Source: UBA2040 sp041751955
Lineage (GTDB): Bacteria > Bacteroidota > Bacteroidia > Flavobacteriales_D > Crocinitomicaceae
Direction: 5' to 3'
DNA length: 64,000 bases
NCBI GenBank assembly: GCA_041751955.1
Contig: JBGSIB010000056.1
Location: forward strand, 62,001 to 126,000
Shown: one piece after another, positions 8,920 through 17,567 of the stretch
Position numbering within the stretch: position 1 is the first letter of the stretch
How the letters are laid out: each line of letters opens with the position of its first letter
Position numbers and translations under genes: made by a program
Notes under the pieces: generated by a model
Told to the model about the DNA's origin: nothing
What the model saw: only the letters and a program-made list of their open reading frames with translations
The model's database searches: none

Positions 8920-8960
8920 ATAGCTTGTTATTTGTTTGTTTAAAATCCTAAATTGGAGGG

Positions 8961-8991
8961 CAAAGATAGAGATTTCTTTTTAGAGTGCAAA
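8961..8991 (-). promoter_or_regulatory. promoter of rplU-rpmA (TTTG, 19 nt, TATCTTTG)
   Basis: On minus, a TTTG (8988-8991) is separated by exactly 19 bases from TATCTTTG (8961-8968). This is the full Bacteroidota -33/-7 consensus and one of the two best promoters in the window. It is followed by GCC and a leader of about 40 bases before rplU. Confidence 0.78.
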
Positions 8992-9018
8992 CAATAAGGT
9001 GATTTTTTATTGCATCTA

Positions 9019-9099
9019 TTATTTTGATTCGAAGTCGGCGACATTTGATACCATTTGAAGCTCTTCACGCATTTTATCAATTCCTAATGTGCAAATCAT
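9019..9099 (-). other. possible 26-residue small ORF
   Basis: The frame ATG to TAA encodes 26 residues (starts MICTLGIDKMREEL, ends ADFESK). It lies 30 bases after the stop of the 9130-9801 gene and before the rplU promoter. The codons look coding-like and the peptide is charged and helical, but no family is recognised. The frame also runs open upstream to the preceding stop, so it may be chance or a remnant. Confidence 0.22.
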
Positions 9100-9129
9100 T
9101 TCAAATGCCGAAGGTCTCAAATATACAAA

Positions 9130-9801
9130 TTACAAATAGTCTTTCACACTCTCCTCTGCATATACCTTATTTTGATTCAGGTTTGCCCAAAGGGTTTGAA
9201 GGAATTCTTTTTTGTTGTCGACAGTGCCAAAAGGGACGTGCAATTGCAAATCGTCTTTGTAGTCGAAGTGCAAGGTTTCTTGGTGAATATATATTTTGCG
9301 CAAACCTAGAAAGTAGATGGCTTTAATTTCTCTGTCGGCAAGCACGAGCGCTTTTTTTGTGATTCCTATGCGCCACGTTTTGGTGTAATAGGAGAATATG
9401 GTGAAAATCCAAATATCGACAACACCGATTCCGTAAGCAAGTGCAATGGGCCAGCCTTGCGGACACATACGGTATAACCCAAAACAAACGGCCAAAAGTG
9501 CAGCAGATTCCAGGATATTATAAAGAACGACACGTTTTTTTCTTTCTTGACTGACTTCTTGGTTCAAGACGAATTTGTCTTTTTTACTAAGAATTTGCAT
9601 TCCTGTCCAGCGTTTTAAACTTCGTCTGATAAGAATGGTGAATACCAATCCACCAGAAACCCAAAAAATAGCTTGCTGATATGGTAGTTGTCCGCCAGTC
9701 GTTCTCAAAGGATCGATTGCTAAATCGCCGCCAATAAAAATGCACAGTAACATGATTGGTATTGTTACGAGCAAGAGTATGATATTGGTTATTTTATTCA
9801 T
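9130..9801 (-). CDS. multipass membrane protein of unknown function
   Basis: The 223-residue protein has four probable membrane segments at about 7-27, 44-60, 92-110 and 118-140. A soluble C-terminal part of about 80 residues follows (GITKKALVLADREIKAIYFLGLRKIYIHQETLHFDY), with the look of a PH-like domain, as in other membrane proteins with alternating beta strands. I do not recognise a named family. Its ATG overlaps the end of the DUF349 gene by 8 bases, so translation is probably coupled and the two may share a process. Confidence 0.72.
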   Translation of the reverse strand: MNKITNIILLLVTIPIMLLCIFIGGDLAIDPLRTTGGQLPYQQAIFWVSGGLVFTILIRRSLKRWTGMQILSKKDKFVLNQEVSQERKKRVVLYNILESAALLAVCFGLYRMCPQGWPIALAYGIGVVDIWIFTIFSYYTKTWRIGITKKALVLADREIKAIYFLGLRKIYIHQETLHFDYKDDLQLHVPFGTVDNKKEFLQTLWANLNQNKVYAEESVKDYL

Positions 9802-11494
9802 TTGGGATAAGCTTCAGCTTACGTTTTAACTCTTCTATGCGTTCTTTATTTTTCTCTATCTTAATTTCGAAATCCTTTTTCATTTTTTCTGCACCTGCAG
9901 AACGACCGAAGAATCCAAGGTTGTTTTCGAATTGTATATTTTCTTGTTTGATCGAATCAATTTGACGACGAATATCACTCATTTCTTTGTCCAACAAACG
10001 ACCTGAGTTGGGTGATGCTTTGAAGGTGTCCATTTTGGCTTGGAACATTACTTTTTCTTTTTCCGCACCTTCCAGTTTCAATTTTTCGTAATGACCGTCC
10101 ATCGCTTTTTTGAAGTCATTGTAGATCTTGTCTTTCATTTTAATTGGCACATGACCAATGGCATTGAATTTTGAAGCGAATTCTTTCAAATCGGCAATTC
10201 CTTGCTTTTTATCCTCGCCTATTTCGTATATGTTGATTGTATCGATTAAGGCTTGTTTTTCGTTTAGATTAGCCTCGTTCTCTTTGTCTTTTTCTGCAAA
10301 CAAAGCTTGACGCGCATTGAAAAACACATCACAAGCGGCACGAAAATCTTTCCATAGTTTTTGTTCTGTTCTATGACCGGTATGACCAATTCCTTTCCAT
10401 TCTTTCTGCAGCTGAATCAACTTATTCGATGTCTCTTTCCAATCTGTTGAAGAGTTCAATTCTTTCGCTTTATCTATTAGCTTTTGTTTGGCGTCCACCA
10501 AGTGTTTGCTTTCATCGCGAAGGGTGTTGAAGAATTCTTTTTTAGCGTTAAAGAATACATCACATTCTGAACGGAATTCTTTCCAAACTTCTTCATTTTC
10601 TTTTTTTGGACCAAAACCAACGTGTTTCCATTCCTCTTGAATAGCTAACAATTCAGTTGTTTTCGCTTCCCATTCTTTTGAAGTAGTATATTCTTCAGTG
10701 CCTTGAATAGTGGATTTAACCTTTTCGATTAACTCTTTTTTCTTGTCGATATTTTCGGTTAAAACCGTTCGTCTTTCATCATAGAAAACGTTGATTTTAG
10801 CATAAATGGCTTTTACATTTCCCCAATATGCTTCTTTCATTTTTTCCCACTCTGATTCACCAACAGGCCCAATTTCGTCCCATTCGTTTTGCAAAGCTTT
10901 CAATTGCGTTTCGGTTTCTTTCATGGAATCCAAATCCAAAAGCGCTTGGATTTTGTTGATGACCTCCAATTTAAGTTGTTCGTTACGATGCAAATCGTGT
11001 TCTTTCAACTCCTTGTAGATTTTCATGTTGTAGAAGAAGCTTTCCAAAAGTCGCGAATATTCAGCTTGGATATCGTCACGTTTTTCGCGAGGGATATCTC
11101 CCGTCAGCTTCCATTTTTCGTGAATTTCTTTGTGAGCGTTGTATGCTTTACCGATGTTCTCCTCATTTTGGATGACGTCGGATAATTGACTGATTAATGC
11201 ACGCTTTGTCTTCAAGTTGTTTTCTTGAAGTTCTTTTTTCAAATCCACGGCATCTTTCCGCTTCATTTGAAAAACACGATTTATTTCGAAGAATTCTTCA
11301 CGAATTGGGTCTACTTCTTTATTTTCTTCAACCGCTTCTCCGGCCTCGAGCGAGGCTACTTGTCTCAAACGTTCCTCTTCAATAAGAAAGTCCTCAAACT
11401 TTTGCTTCAATTCACTTACTTCTCGGCTCACTTTTAAAACTTCGGTGGTATCCACCAACTGTTTTAAATTCTCTAAAAATTCTACTTTTTCCAT
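9794..11494 (-). CDS. DUF349 repeat protein
   Basis: The 566-residue protein is highly charged and helical, with an acidic region near residue 60. At least five tandem DUF349 units of about 75 residues follow, recognisable by W-K-x-x-G motifs and Trp/Phe-rich ends: WKLTGDIPREKR, WDEIGPVGESEWEKMKEAYW, WKHVGFGPKKENEEVW, WKGIGHTGHRTEQKLW and FNAIGHVPIKMKDKIY. The C-terminus is a coiled coil. Such proteins are widespread in Bacteroidota and their biochemical role is not established. The ATG at 11494 is preferred over a GTG nine codons upstream, which would run into pfkB. It lies 10 bases after the kinase stop and overlaps the following membrane-protein gene. Confidence 0.85.
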   Translation of the reverse strand: MEKVEFLENLKQLVDTTEVLKVSREVSELKQKFEDFLIEEERLRQVASLEAGEAVEENKEVDPIREEFFEINRVFQMKRKDAVDLKKELQENNLKTKRALISQLSDVIQNEENIGKAYNAHKEIHEKWKLTGDIPREKRDDIQAEYSRLLESFFYNMKIYKELKEHDLHRNEQLKLEVINKIQALLDLDSMKETETQLKALQNEWDEIGPVGESEWEKMKEAYWGNVKAIYAKINVFYDERRTVLTENIDKKKELIEKVKSTIQGTEEYTTSKEWEAKTTELLAIQEEWKHVGFGPKKENEEVWKEFRSECDVFFNAKKEFFNTLRDESKHLVDAKQKLIDKAKELNSSTDWKETSNKLIQLQKEWKGIGHTGHRTEQKLWKDFRAACDVFFNARQALFAEKDKENEANLNEKQALIDTINIYEIGEDKKQGIADLKEFASKFNAIGHVPIKMKDKIYNDFKKAMDGHYEKLKLEGAEKEKVMFQAKMDTFKASPNSGRLLDKEMSDIRRQIDSIKQENIQFENNLGFFGRSAGAEKMKKDFEIKIEKNKERIEELKRKLKLIPNE

Positions 11495-11504
11495 CGTTCT
11501 GATA

Positions 11505-12434
11505 TTAGGCAAGAGCCTCACTCATCGTGAAACACGATAGTGCTACAAATTCTTTAATTCGGTTATCAATATCTTCTTGTGTAATGCTGGTTAATCTTTC
11601 TGTTCCAAACTTTTCGCAACAAAATGAAGCCAAAGCTGAACCAACAATAACTGCTCTTTTCATGCTCTCAAAACTGATATCGCCTGTACTAGACAAATAC
11701 CCCATGAAACCACCTGCGAAAGTATCACCTGCTCCCGTTGGATCAAAAACCTCCTCTAATGGAAGGGCTGGAGCATAGAATACTTGTGTTCCGTGAAATA
11801 AAAGTGCCCCGTGCTCACCTTTTTTGATAATCAAATATTTACAGCCCATTTCACGTATAACTTTGGCTGCTTTTAACAAGCTGTATTCGCCAGATAATTG
11901 ACGCGCTTCTTCGTCATTAACAATAAGCAAATCAACTTTTGAAATCGTTTTATGTAAATCCTCCAAGGCGATGTCCATCCAGAAATTCATGGTATCCATA
12001 GCCACTAATTTCGGACGAGTTGTCAAGCGGTCAATAACAGTAGATTGAACTTGTGGAGATAAATTTCCTAACATTAAAAACTCAGTTCCTTGATAAGAAT
12101 CAGGTATAATAGGATCGAATGTTCCAAGTACATTTAATTCCGTCACTAAAGTATCACGTGAATTCATATCGTTATGATATCGTCCAGACCAAAAGAAAGA
12201 TTTTTCTCCTACTTTAATTTGCAGACCTTCTAAATCTACATGTCTAGATTTCAAAGTGTTCAACATTTCCTCAGGGAAATCATCACCGACAACAGCACAG
12301 ATACGCTGATTTTTCTCATAAAAAGAAGCCGCCAAGGCGATATACGTTCCAGCACCGCCAATAATTTTATCTGTTTTGCCGAACGGCGTTTCTATAGCGT
12401 CAAATGCAACGCTCCCTACTGTTAATAAACTCAT
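11505..12434 (-). CDS. PfkB-family sugar or nucleoside kinase
   Basis: The 309-residue enzyme is a ribokinase/PfkB-type kinase that transfers phosphate from ATP to a sugar or nucleoside. It shows GSVAFDAIETPFG and GGAGTYIALAAS at the N-terminus and the second PfkB signature DPTGAGDTFAGGF near residues 231-243, with Asp237 as the catalytic base. An upstream in-frame extension exists, but the ATG at 12434 gives the family-typical MSLLTVGS start and lies 18 bases after a TAACTTTG promoter box. It heads the operon with the DUF349 and membrane-protein genes. The substrate cannot be decided from sequence. Confidence 0.87.
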   Translation of the reverse strand: MSLLTVGSVAFDAIETPFGKTDKIIGGAGTYIALAASFYEKNQRICAVVGDDFPEEMLNTLKSRHVDLEGLQIKVGEKSFFWSGRYHNDMNSRDTLVTELNVLGTFDPIIPDSYQGTEFLMLGNLSPQVQSTVIDRLTTRPKLVAMDTMNFWMDIALEDLHKTISKVDLLIVNDEEARQLSGEYSLLKAAKVIREMGCKYLIIKKGEHGALLFHGTQVFYAPALPLEEVFDPTGAGDTFAGGFMGYLSSTGDISFESMKRAVIVGSALASFCCEKFGTERLTSITQEDIDNRIKEFVALSCFTMSEALA

Positions 12435-12452
12435 TGTTTTTATTTTGCCCCG

Positions 12453-12460
12453 CAAAGTTA
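12453..12460 (-). promoter_or_regulatory. candidate -7 promoter box (TAACTTTG)
   Basis: On minus, TAACTTTG followed by C fits the TAnnTTTG consensus, 18 bases before the PfkB-kinase ATG. A -33 element at the expected spacing is not obvious. Confidence 0.5.
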
Positions 12461-12616
12461 AGTAAAATGGACATAGTAACTCTATTTCATTGCTACAAAA
12501 GCTTTCGATATAAAAAAGTATTGAAGGAATGAATCGTTGTAGTTTTTGAAATTGTGAATACTTTCCTGAAGGATTGGGTTTTACTTTCAATACAACTTGT
12601 ATTTTTGTTAGACTTT

Positions 12617-14071
12617 ATGAGCAATTCCAATCCTTTACGTGTATTTGTTTTTCTTGCAAGTATTGCCTTGTTGGGCGGGATGTTTTCACTTTTGATTCCG
12701 AAAGAGGGGCTTGCCGTTGGAGAGGTGGAGGTGAAATTTATTTCAGCTGAGGATATTTTAAATGCGCCAAAATCGAAAAAGAAGGATATTTCTTCGATAA
12801 TTTCGATGGTCAATACGGAAGAGCAAGCTGAAAAGCCATTGATTCGTCATAAAAACAGATCAAGTGGCAAGATGGGAGCACCTCGTGTTGTTAATTACGA
12901 AATTAATAATTCAACGGTGATTCACCTTAACGAAACTGGTCATGATAGGTTAAAGAACTTTTTTGACAAACTGGAAAGATTGGCGAAAGAGAAAAAGAAG
13001 ATGCACATTCTTCATTTTGGTGATTCGCAGATTGAAGGGGATAGGATGACTGGATTTATACGTCAACGAATGCAGGAAAAATTTGGGGGTTATGGACCGG
13101 GTTTGATCCCAGCTACAAATGTCTATAGCACAATGGCGTTTCGGCAAAGTTTTTCTGAAAATTTCACACGATATACTTGTTTTGGTGGACCAAAATTGTC
13201 CAACAAGAATTATGGAGTTTTCAATTCCGCTGCACGATTCACTCCTGAAAATGTGGATACAACTAAAAGCGAAGCACAGGTAGCTTGGATACAAATTGGG
13301 CCAAATGGTGCAGCCCAAAGCAGAGCAAAGAGCTACAATAATGTGAAGATGTTTTACAATTCTTGTACCGTATCATGTCAGCTTCGTGTTTATTTAGGTG
13401 AGAATTTAATACATGAAGAAGCCTTATTAACAGATGGAAAGGCACACAGCGTGAAACTTGATTTTGCTGGGACTCCGGGCAACTTAAAATTTGAATTTAC
13501 AAGTAAGAAAAGCCCGAATATTACTGGTTTTTCTTTGGAAGGTGATTATGGTGTGCAGGTAGACAATATTGCCATGAGAGGTTCAAGCGGTACATTTTTT
13601 GGTGCTGTGGATAAAAATGCCTTTGGTCAAATGTTAAATGATTTGAGTGTAGATTTGGTTATTATGCAATTTGGTGGAAATTCCGTTCCATGGCTAAGAG
13701 ACAGCGCCTCAGTTCGTCGTTATGCCAAATTTTTTGGAGGGCAATTGGAGACTTTGAAAAGATTAAAACCGGACATGGCTATTGTTTTTATAGGACCGAG
13801 TGACATGTCGAAATTGAAAAATGGAGAATATGAAACGTATCGACTTTTGCCATACTGCGTGGAACAATTGAAGAAAATAGCGTTAAGTTCGGGCGTTGGT
13901 TATTGGGATCTTTTTGAAGCAATGGGGGGAGAAAATTCAATGCCAGCGTGGGTTGAAAAGGATTTAGGAAGATCTGACCATATACATTTCAGTATAGCAG
14001 GTTCGCGAATAGCCGCTCAATTATTTTATGATGCGTTTATTTCGGAATATTTAAAAACAGAAAGTGAATGA
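12617..14071 (+). CDS. SGNH/GDSL-family hydrolase, membrane-anchored
   Basis: The 484-residue protein has one N-terminal membrane segment (about 8-28) and a periplasmic SGNH esterase-type domain. Block I is HFGDSQIEGD, block III is MQFGGNSVP, and block V is SDHIHFSIAGSRIAA with the Asp-His pair. The ATG at 12617 is preferred to a GTG 63 bases upstream because it gives a clean MSNSNPLRVFVFLASIALL anchor. It is the first gene of a three-gene unit whose last member is an MBOAT acyltransferase. The family includes enzymes that add or remove acetyl groups on surface polymers, so a role in polymer O-acylation is inferred; the substrate is unknown. Confidence 0.8.
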   Translation: MSNSNPLRVFVFLASIALLGGMFSLLIPKEGLAVGEVEVKFISAEDILNAPKSKKKDISSIISMVNTEEQAEKPLIRHKNRSSGKMGAPRVVNYEINNSTVIHLNETGHDRLKNFFDKLERLAKEKKKMHILHFGDSQIEGDRMTGFIRQRMQEKFGGYGPGLIPATNVYSTMAFRQSFSENFTRYTCFGGPKLSNKNYGVFNSAARFTPENVDTTKSEAQVAWIQIGPNGAAQSRAKSYNNVKMFYNSCTVSCQLRVYLGENLIHEEALLTDGKAHSVKLDFAGTPGNLKFEFTSKKSPNITGFSLEGDYGVQVDNIAMRGSSGTFFGAVDKNAFGQMLNDLSVDLVIMQFGGNSVPWLRDSASVRRYAKFFGGQLETLKRLKPDMAIVFIGPSDMSKLKNGEYETYRLLPYCVEQLKKIALSSGVGYWDLFEAMGGENSMPAWVEKDLGRSDHIHFSIAGSRIAAQLFYDAFISEYLKTESE

Positions 14072-15390
14072 ATTGGTTGTATACCATAACGGTTTTAATT
14101 TTAATGTCTACACAGGCAATAGAGATAACGGATCCTAATGGAATACGCAAAGAATCCTTGTCGGAGTATCAGGCGCCTAAAATTTTCCATTTGGATAGTT
14201 CTTATTTGCAGCGTTTTTCTGTGGTAGATTTCGAAAAGAATTATTTTCAGTTTTATTCAGACGAAAGTCCTAATTGGGAACATTTCTTTGCGCTATACTT
14301 AGATATGAAGAATCACAAACAAGGCAAGTTAAATTTCTACCATATTGGCGGTTCTCACCTTCAAGCAGATATTTATACGCATGAAGTTCGTGTGAAAATG
14401 CAAAGTCAAAACGAACTTTTATTGGGTGATAGAGCTTGGGTTTTCCCTTATGATTTGGCGAGAACTAACAATCCATGGAGTTACGAGTTTTCTTCTCCAA
14501 ACAAATGGGAACGATATCGTTGTGTAGTGAAAGAAGATGCCGGAGAAGATTTTGGCTTATTGGGCATCAAAATAGTCAATCGTGATTCTATTTCTAGTAT
14601 GCATTTTCGTTATTATAAAACGAAAGTCAAATCAGACATTCATAGAATTAGGGTCTACCACAACAAAGGTTATTTCCCCTTTGATATCAGTTGGAAAGAG
14701 AAAGACGATGTTTTAGTAAGCGAACATAGAAATGAGGAAAAAGGATATTCAGAATTTGAATTTAAGTATCCATTTTTGTCTTTTGATTTGAAGTTTACAC
14801 GAATGATTTCGAACACTTTTCCTTTGGAAATATATGGATTTGAATTGCTGAACGATTACCCTGGAATTAGTTATTCACCAATTGGTATAAACGGGGCGGC
14901 CCTCGATCATTTCAAAGTTTGCCGACGGTTTGAGGAACAATTGACAGTCACTCCGCCAGATTTTTTCGCTTTTTCTTTAGGAACAAATGATGCGTACGTG
15001 GCTCCTGAATCCTTTGATCCACAGGTTTATAAAGCCAATTTGGACACCATGATTCAACTTGTTTTGCGGGTGAATCCAAAATGTGCCATTTTACTTACTG
15101 TTCCGAATGATTCCTATTTCATGCGTACCAATCTTAATCCGAATATTGCCAAGCAAAGAGAGGTGATACAGGAATTAGCTACAAAATATCAATGTCCTGT
15201 TTGGGATTTCTATGGAATAATGGGTGAAATGGGCTCATCAATGAAATGGCACCGTAATAAGTTGATGCAAAGTGATTTGGTTCATTTTACTGTTGCAGGT
15301 TATCACTTGAAGGCTGACTTGTATTATGATGCTTTCGAAAAGGTAATGCAACAATTTGCTGAGCGCGAAGGGGAAACCGTTAATAAATAG
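14068..15390 (+). CDS. second SGNH/GDSL-family hydrolase, exported
   Basis: The 440-residue protein has a short signal peptide (about 1-17) and an SGNH domain. Block I is FYHIGGSHLQAD, so the usual GDS is GGS, with the Ser nucleophile kept. Block III is FSLGTNDAYV and block V is SDLVHFTVAGYHLKADLYYDAFEK. Its ATG overlaps the previous stop (ATGA), which points to coupled translation. The ending YDAFEK resembles the end of the first SGNH protein (YDAFIS), so the pair may be an old duplication. It probably works with the MBOAT protein encoded two bases downstream. Confidence 0.8.
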   Translation: MNWLYTITVLILMSTQAIEITDPNGIRKESLSEYQAPKIFHLDSSYLQRFSVVDFEKNYFQFYSDESPNWEHFFALYLDMKNHKQGKLNFYHIGGSHLQADIYTHEVRVKMQSQNELLLGDRAWVFPYDLARTNNPWSYEFSSPNKWERYRCVVKEDAGEDFGLLGIKIVNRDSISSMHFRYYKTKVKSDIHRIRVYHNKGYFPFDISWKEKDDVLVSEHRNEEKGYSEFEFKYPFLSFDLKFTRMISNTFPLEIYGFELLNDYPGISYSPIGINGAALDHFKVCRRFEEQLTVTPPDFFAFSLGTNDAYVAPESFDPQVYKANLDTMIQLVLRVNPKCAILLTVPNDSYFMRTNLNPNIAKQREVIQELATKYQCPVWDFYGIMGEMGSSMKWHRNKLMQSDLVHFTVAGYHLKADLYYDAFEKVMQQFAEREGETVNK

Positions 15391-15392
15391 GA

Positions 15393-17357
15393 GTGGAAAA
15401 TTTTACCCGTTTCATTGATATTTTTTCATTGAATTTCAATGAGGCAACCCCACTGAACTTTACTCAACTCAATTTTTGGATTTTTTTTCTCGTCGTTTTA
15501 GGAGTTTATTCGGTTCTCGAATTTCCTAAAAAACAAAAGACGATAGCTTTTTACACCCTCACTCTATTGGGTTTAGTAGTTTTTCAGTATCACGACACCG
15601 CACTAATTTTTGGGGCTTTGATACTGAATTACAGTCTGTTTCGAGAGAAATGGCGTGTATCTGGGCAAAAGACTGCAGTACTATTGTTTTTAGGTTTGGC
15701 AACGGCTGGTTTTTATTTCTGGCGTTTTTCTCTAGGACCAATAAGACTAAAGTTTTCGGTATTAGATGTTTGGATATTAGCAATTGCTGCTATTTTTCTT
15801 CTAGCGCGCTACAAAGATAAATTTTGGGTTAGGAGTTTCTTTTTGACGCTCATCAGTTTATATTTTTATTACAAAACTTCAGGTTATTTCGTTTTTCTTT
15901 TGGCACTTAGCCTTTTGGTGAATTATTTCATTGGTCGATGGTTGTTTAAGGCTGAACGCAACAAGAAGCTTGTTTTAGGACTAGGGGTAACGTTTAATTT
16001 GTTGGTCCTTGGTTATTTCAAATACACCTACTTTTTCACAGATGCTTTCAATACAAGCTTCGGCACGGAATATGAAGTGCATAATATTTTTTCTCAAATT
16101 GGCAATTGGCTGTTTGATTCAGAGAGTTTTGTAGACAAGATACTTCTGCCTGTGGGAGTATCATTTTTCACTTTTCAGAGTATTTCCTATAGTGTAGATA
16201 TCTATCGAAAAGAAATTGAGCCCGTTCGGAATTTCTTTGATTATTCCTTCTTCGTTACCTTTTTTCCTCAACTGGTCGCTGGTCCGATAGTTCGGGCGAA
16301 AGATTTCATACCACAAATTAGACAACCGTATGATTTGGATAATATAGATTTTAGTTGGGCGATTATTCAAGTTGTTAAAGGTTTGATAAAGAAAATAGTA
16401 TTAGCCGATTTTATCGCTGTTCATTTTATTGATTTAATTGCTGATTCTCCAGAATCTTATCCGGGATTTGTAAGTGTAATGGCGATGTGGGGCTATTCCT
16501 TACAGATTTACGGTGATTTTTCTGGATATACGGATATCGCCATTGGTTTGTCCAGGTTGATGGGTTTCAAGTTGCGGGAAAACTTCGATTCTCCATATAA
16601 GGCGACAAGCGTGGCTGATTTTTGGCGCAGGTGGCACATATCACTCGGAACTTGGCTTCGGGATTATTTGTACATTCCATTGGGTGGAAATCAAAAAGGT
16701 GGAATAGGAACTTACATTTTATCAACGATTATATTCATCTTCCTTATTTTCATTACGAAATGGTACGCTTTAATTTTTGTGTATTTAGGTTTGCTCATTT
16801 TGTATGCTTACGGCTGGTTGTTCATCAAAAACTTCAATCGGCTCGTTCATCGAGATTTAAATCTATTGGTAACCATGATAATCGGTGGATTATGGCATGG
16901 AGCGAGCACTAACTTTGTGATATGGGGTGCTTTAAATGCAGTTGCATTGGTTGTCTACAAATATTGGAAAACTATAAGCCCATATGAATTGAGTGGTGGT
17001 AAATTGTCTCGTTTTTGGAAGATATTCATCACATTTAATTTCATCACTTTTACGCGGATTTGGTTCCGTTTGGAAGATGATGGTCAACCAATAGCAATGC
17101 TAAATCAAATTGTCAATCATTTTGATTTTTCTTGGGCAGTTTTTGTCAAGGTCGTAATGAATTATTGGTTGGTGTTTGTTGTTATTATTTTTGGATTCAT
17201 TTTACATTGGTTACCCAATAAAATCAAACATAGTTGGGAGATTGTTTTCGAACGACTTTCTTTGCCTTTAAAAATAGGCACGATTTCAATTATACTTTTT
17301 TTCGTTTATCAGGCATCCGTCGGCGGAGGGAAACCATTTGTTTATTTTCAATTTTAG
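15393..17357 (+). CDS. MBOAT-family O-acyltransferase (AlgI-like)
   Basis: The 654-residue polytopic membrane protein belongs to the AlgI/DltB branch of membrane-bound O-acyltransferases, which move acyl groups across the membrane onto surface polymers. It has FFPQLVAGPIVRA, then FGDFSGYTDIAIG-like sequence (YGDFSGYTDIAIGLSRLMGF), FWRRWHISLGTWLRDYLYIPLGGN with His415, and GGLWHGAS with the catalytic His502. It starts with GTG two bases after the SGNH gene. The extra N-terminal length gives several additional membrane segments. The two SGNH genes are likely partners, as AlgJ/AlgX are for AlgI. Confidence 0.9.
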   Translation: MENFTRFIDIFSLNFNEATPLNFTQLNFWIFFLVVLGVYSVLEFPKKQKTIAFYTLTLLGLVVFQYHDTALIFGALILNYSLFREKWRVSGQKTAVLLFLGLATAGFYFWRFSLGPIRLKFSVLDVWILAIAAIFLLARYKDKFWVRSFFLTLISLYFYYKTSGYFVFLLALSLLVNYFIGRWLFKAERNKKLVLGLGVTFNLLVLGYFKYTYFFTDAFNTSFGTEYEVHNIFSQIGNWLFDSESFVDKILLPVGVSFFTFQSISYSVDIYRKEIEPVRNFFDYSFFVTFFPQLVAGPIVRAKDFIPQIRQPYDLDNIDFSWAIIQVVKGLIKKIVLADFIAVHFIDLIADSPESYPGFVSVMAMWGYSLQIYGDFSGYTDIAIGLSRLMGFKLRENFDSPYKATSVADFWRRWHISLGTWLRDYLYIPLGGNQKGGIGTYILSTIIFIFLIFITKWYALIFVYLGLLILYAYGWLFIKNFNRLVHRDLNLLVTMIIGGLWHGASTNFVIWGALNAVALVVYKYWKTISPYELSGGKLSRFWKIFITFNFITFTRIWFRLEDDGQPIAMLNQIVNHFDFSWAVFVKVVMNYWLVFVVIIFGFILHWLPNKIKHSWEIVFERLSLPLKIGTISIILFFVYQASVGGGKPFVYFQF

Positions 17358-17365
17358 AAACGAAA

Positions 17366-17395
17366 AACCGTCTCAACTTATTAGTGGAGACGGTT
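17366..17395 (-). terminator. hairpin terminator, minus orientation
   Basis: The arms aaccgtctc and gagacggtt pair perfectly. On minus the hairpin ends in TTTTTCG, so it may stop transcription of the LytTR/sensor genes about 170 bases after their stop. Confidence 0.6.
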
Positions 17396-17430
17396 AATAA
17401 AACAGCAGTTAGTGTTAGTTTTATTTTTTT
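17396..17430 (+). terminator. hairpin with T-tract after the MBOAT gene
   Basis: The arms aataaaac (17396-17403) and gttttatt (17418-17425) pair and are followed by a T-run on plus. This gives a probable end for the SGNH-SGNH-MBOAT transcript. The stem is AT-rich and moderate. Confidence 0.5.
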
Positions 17431-17567
17431 CAAGACAGTGAATCTTTTGGCAGGAACCCAATGTTCCTTGTTGCTGCTGGGATAAAAATAACCATTCTTT
17501 AGATAGTTTTTCCTTTAACAAGGATGAACGGTCAATTGAATGAGTTAACGGTAAAAATTTTGAAGAG

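Noticed and set aside
11495..11521. GTG start for the DUF349 protein nine codons upstream
   Set aside because: It would overlap the end of the PfkB kinase gene; ATG 11494 gives normal spacing of 10 bases.
12435..12590. Longer N-terminus for the PfkB kinase
   Set aside because: The extension has no family match and overlaps a promoter-like box; the ATG at 12434 starts the family-typical sequence.
14068..15390. Second SGNH protein as an inactive enzyme because block I reads GGS
   Set aside because: The Ser nucleophile, block III and the block V Asp-His pair are kept, so activity cannot be excluded.
17453..17467. Inverted repeat ggaac-ccaat-gttcc between MBOAT and LytTR genes
   Set aside because: Only five to six base pairs and no link to a regulator; could be a chance operator-like sequence.
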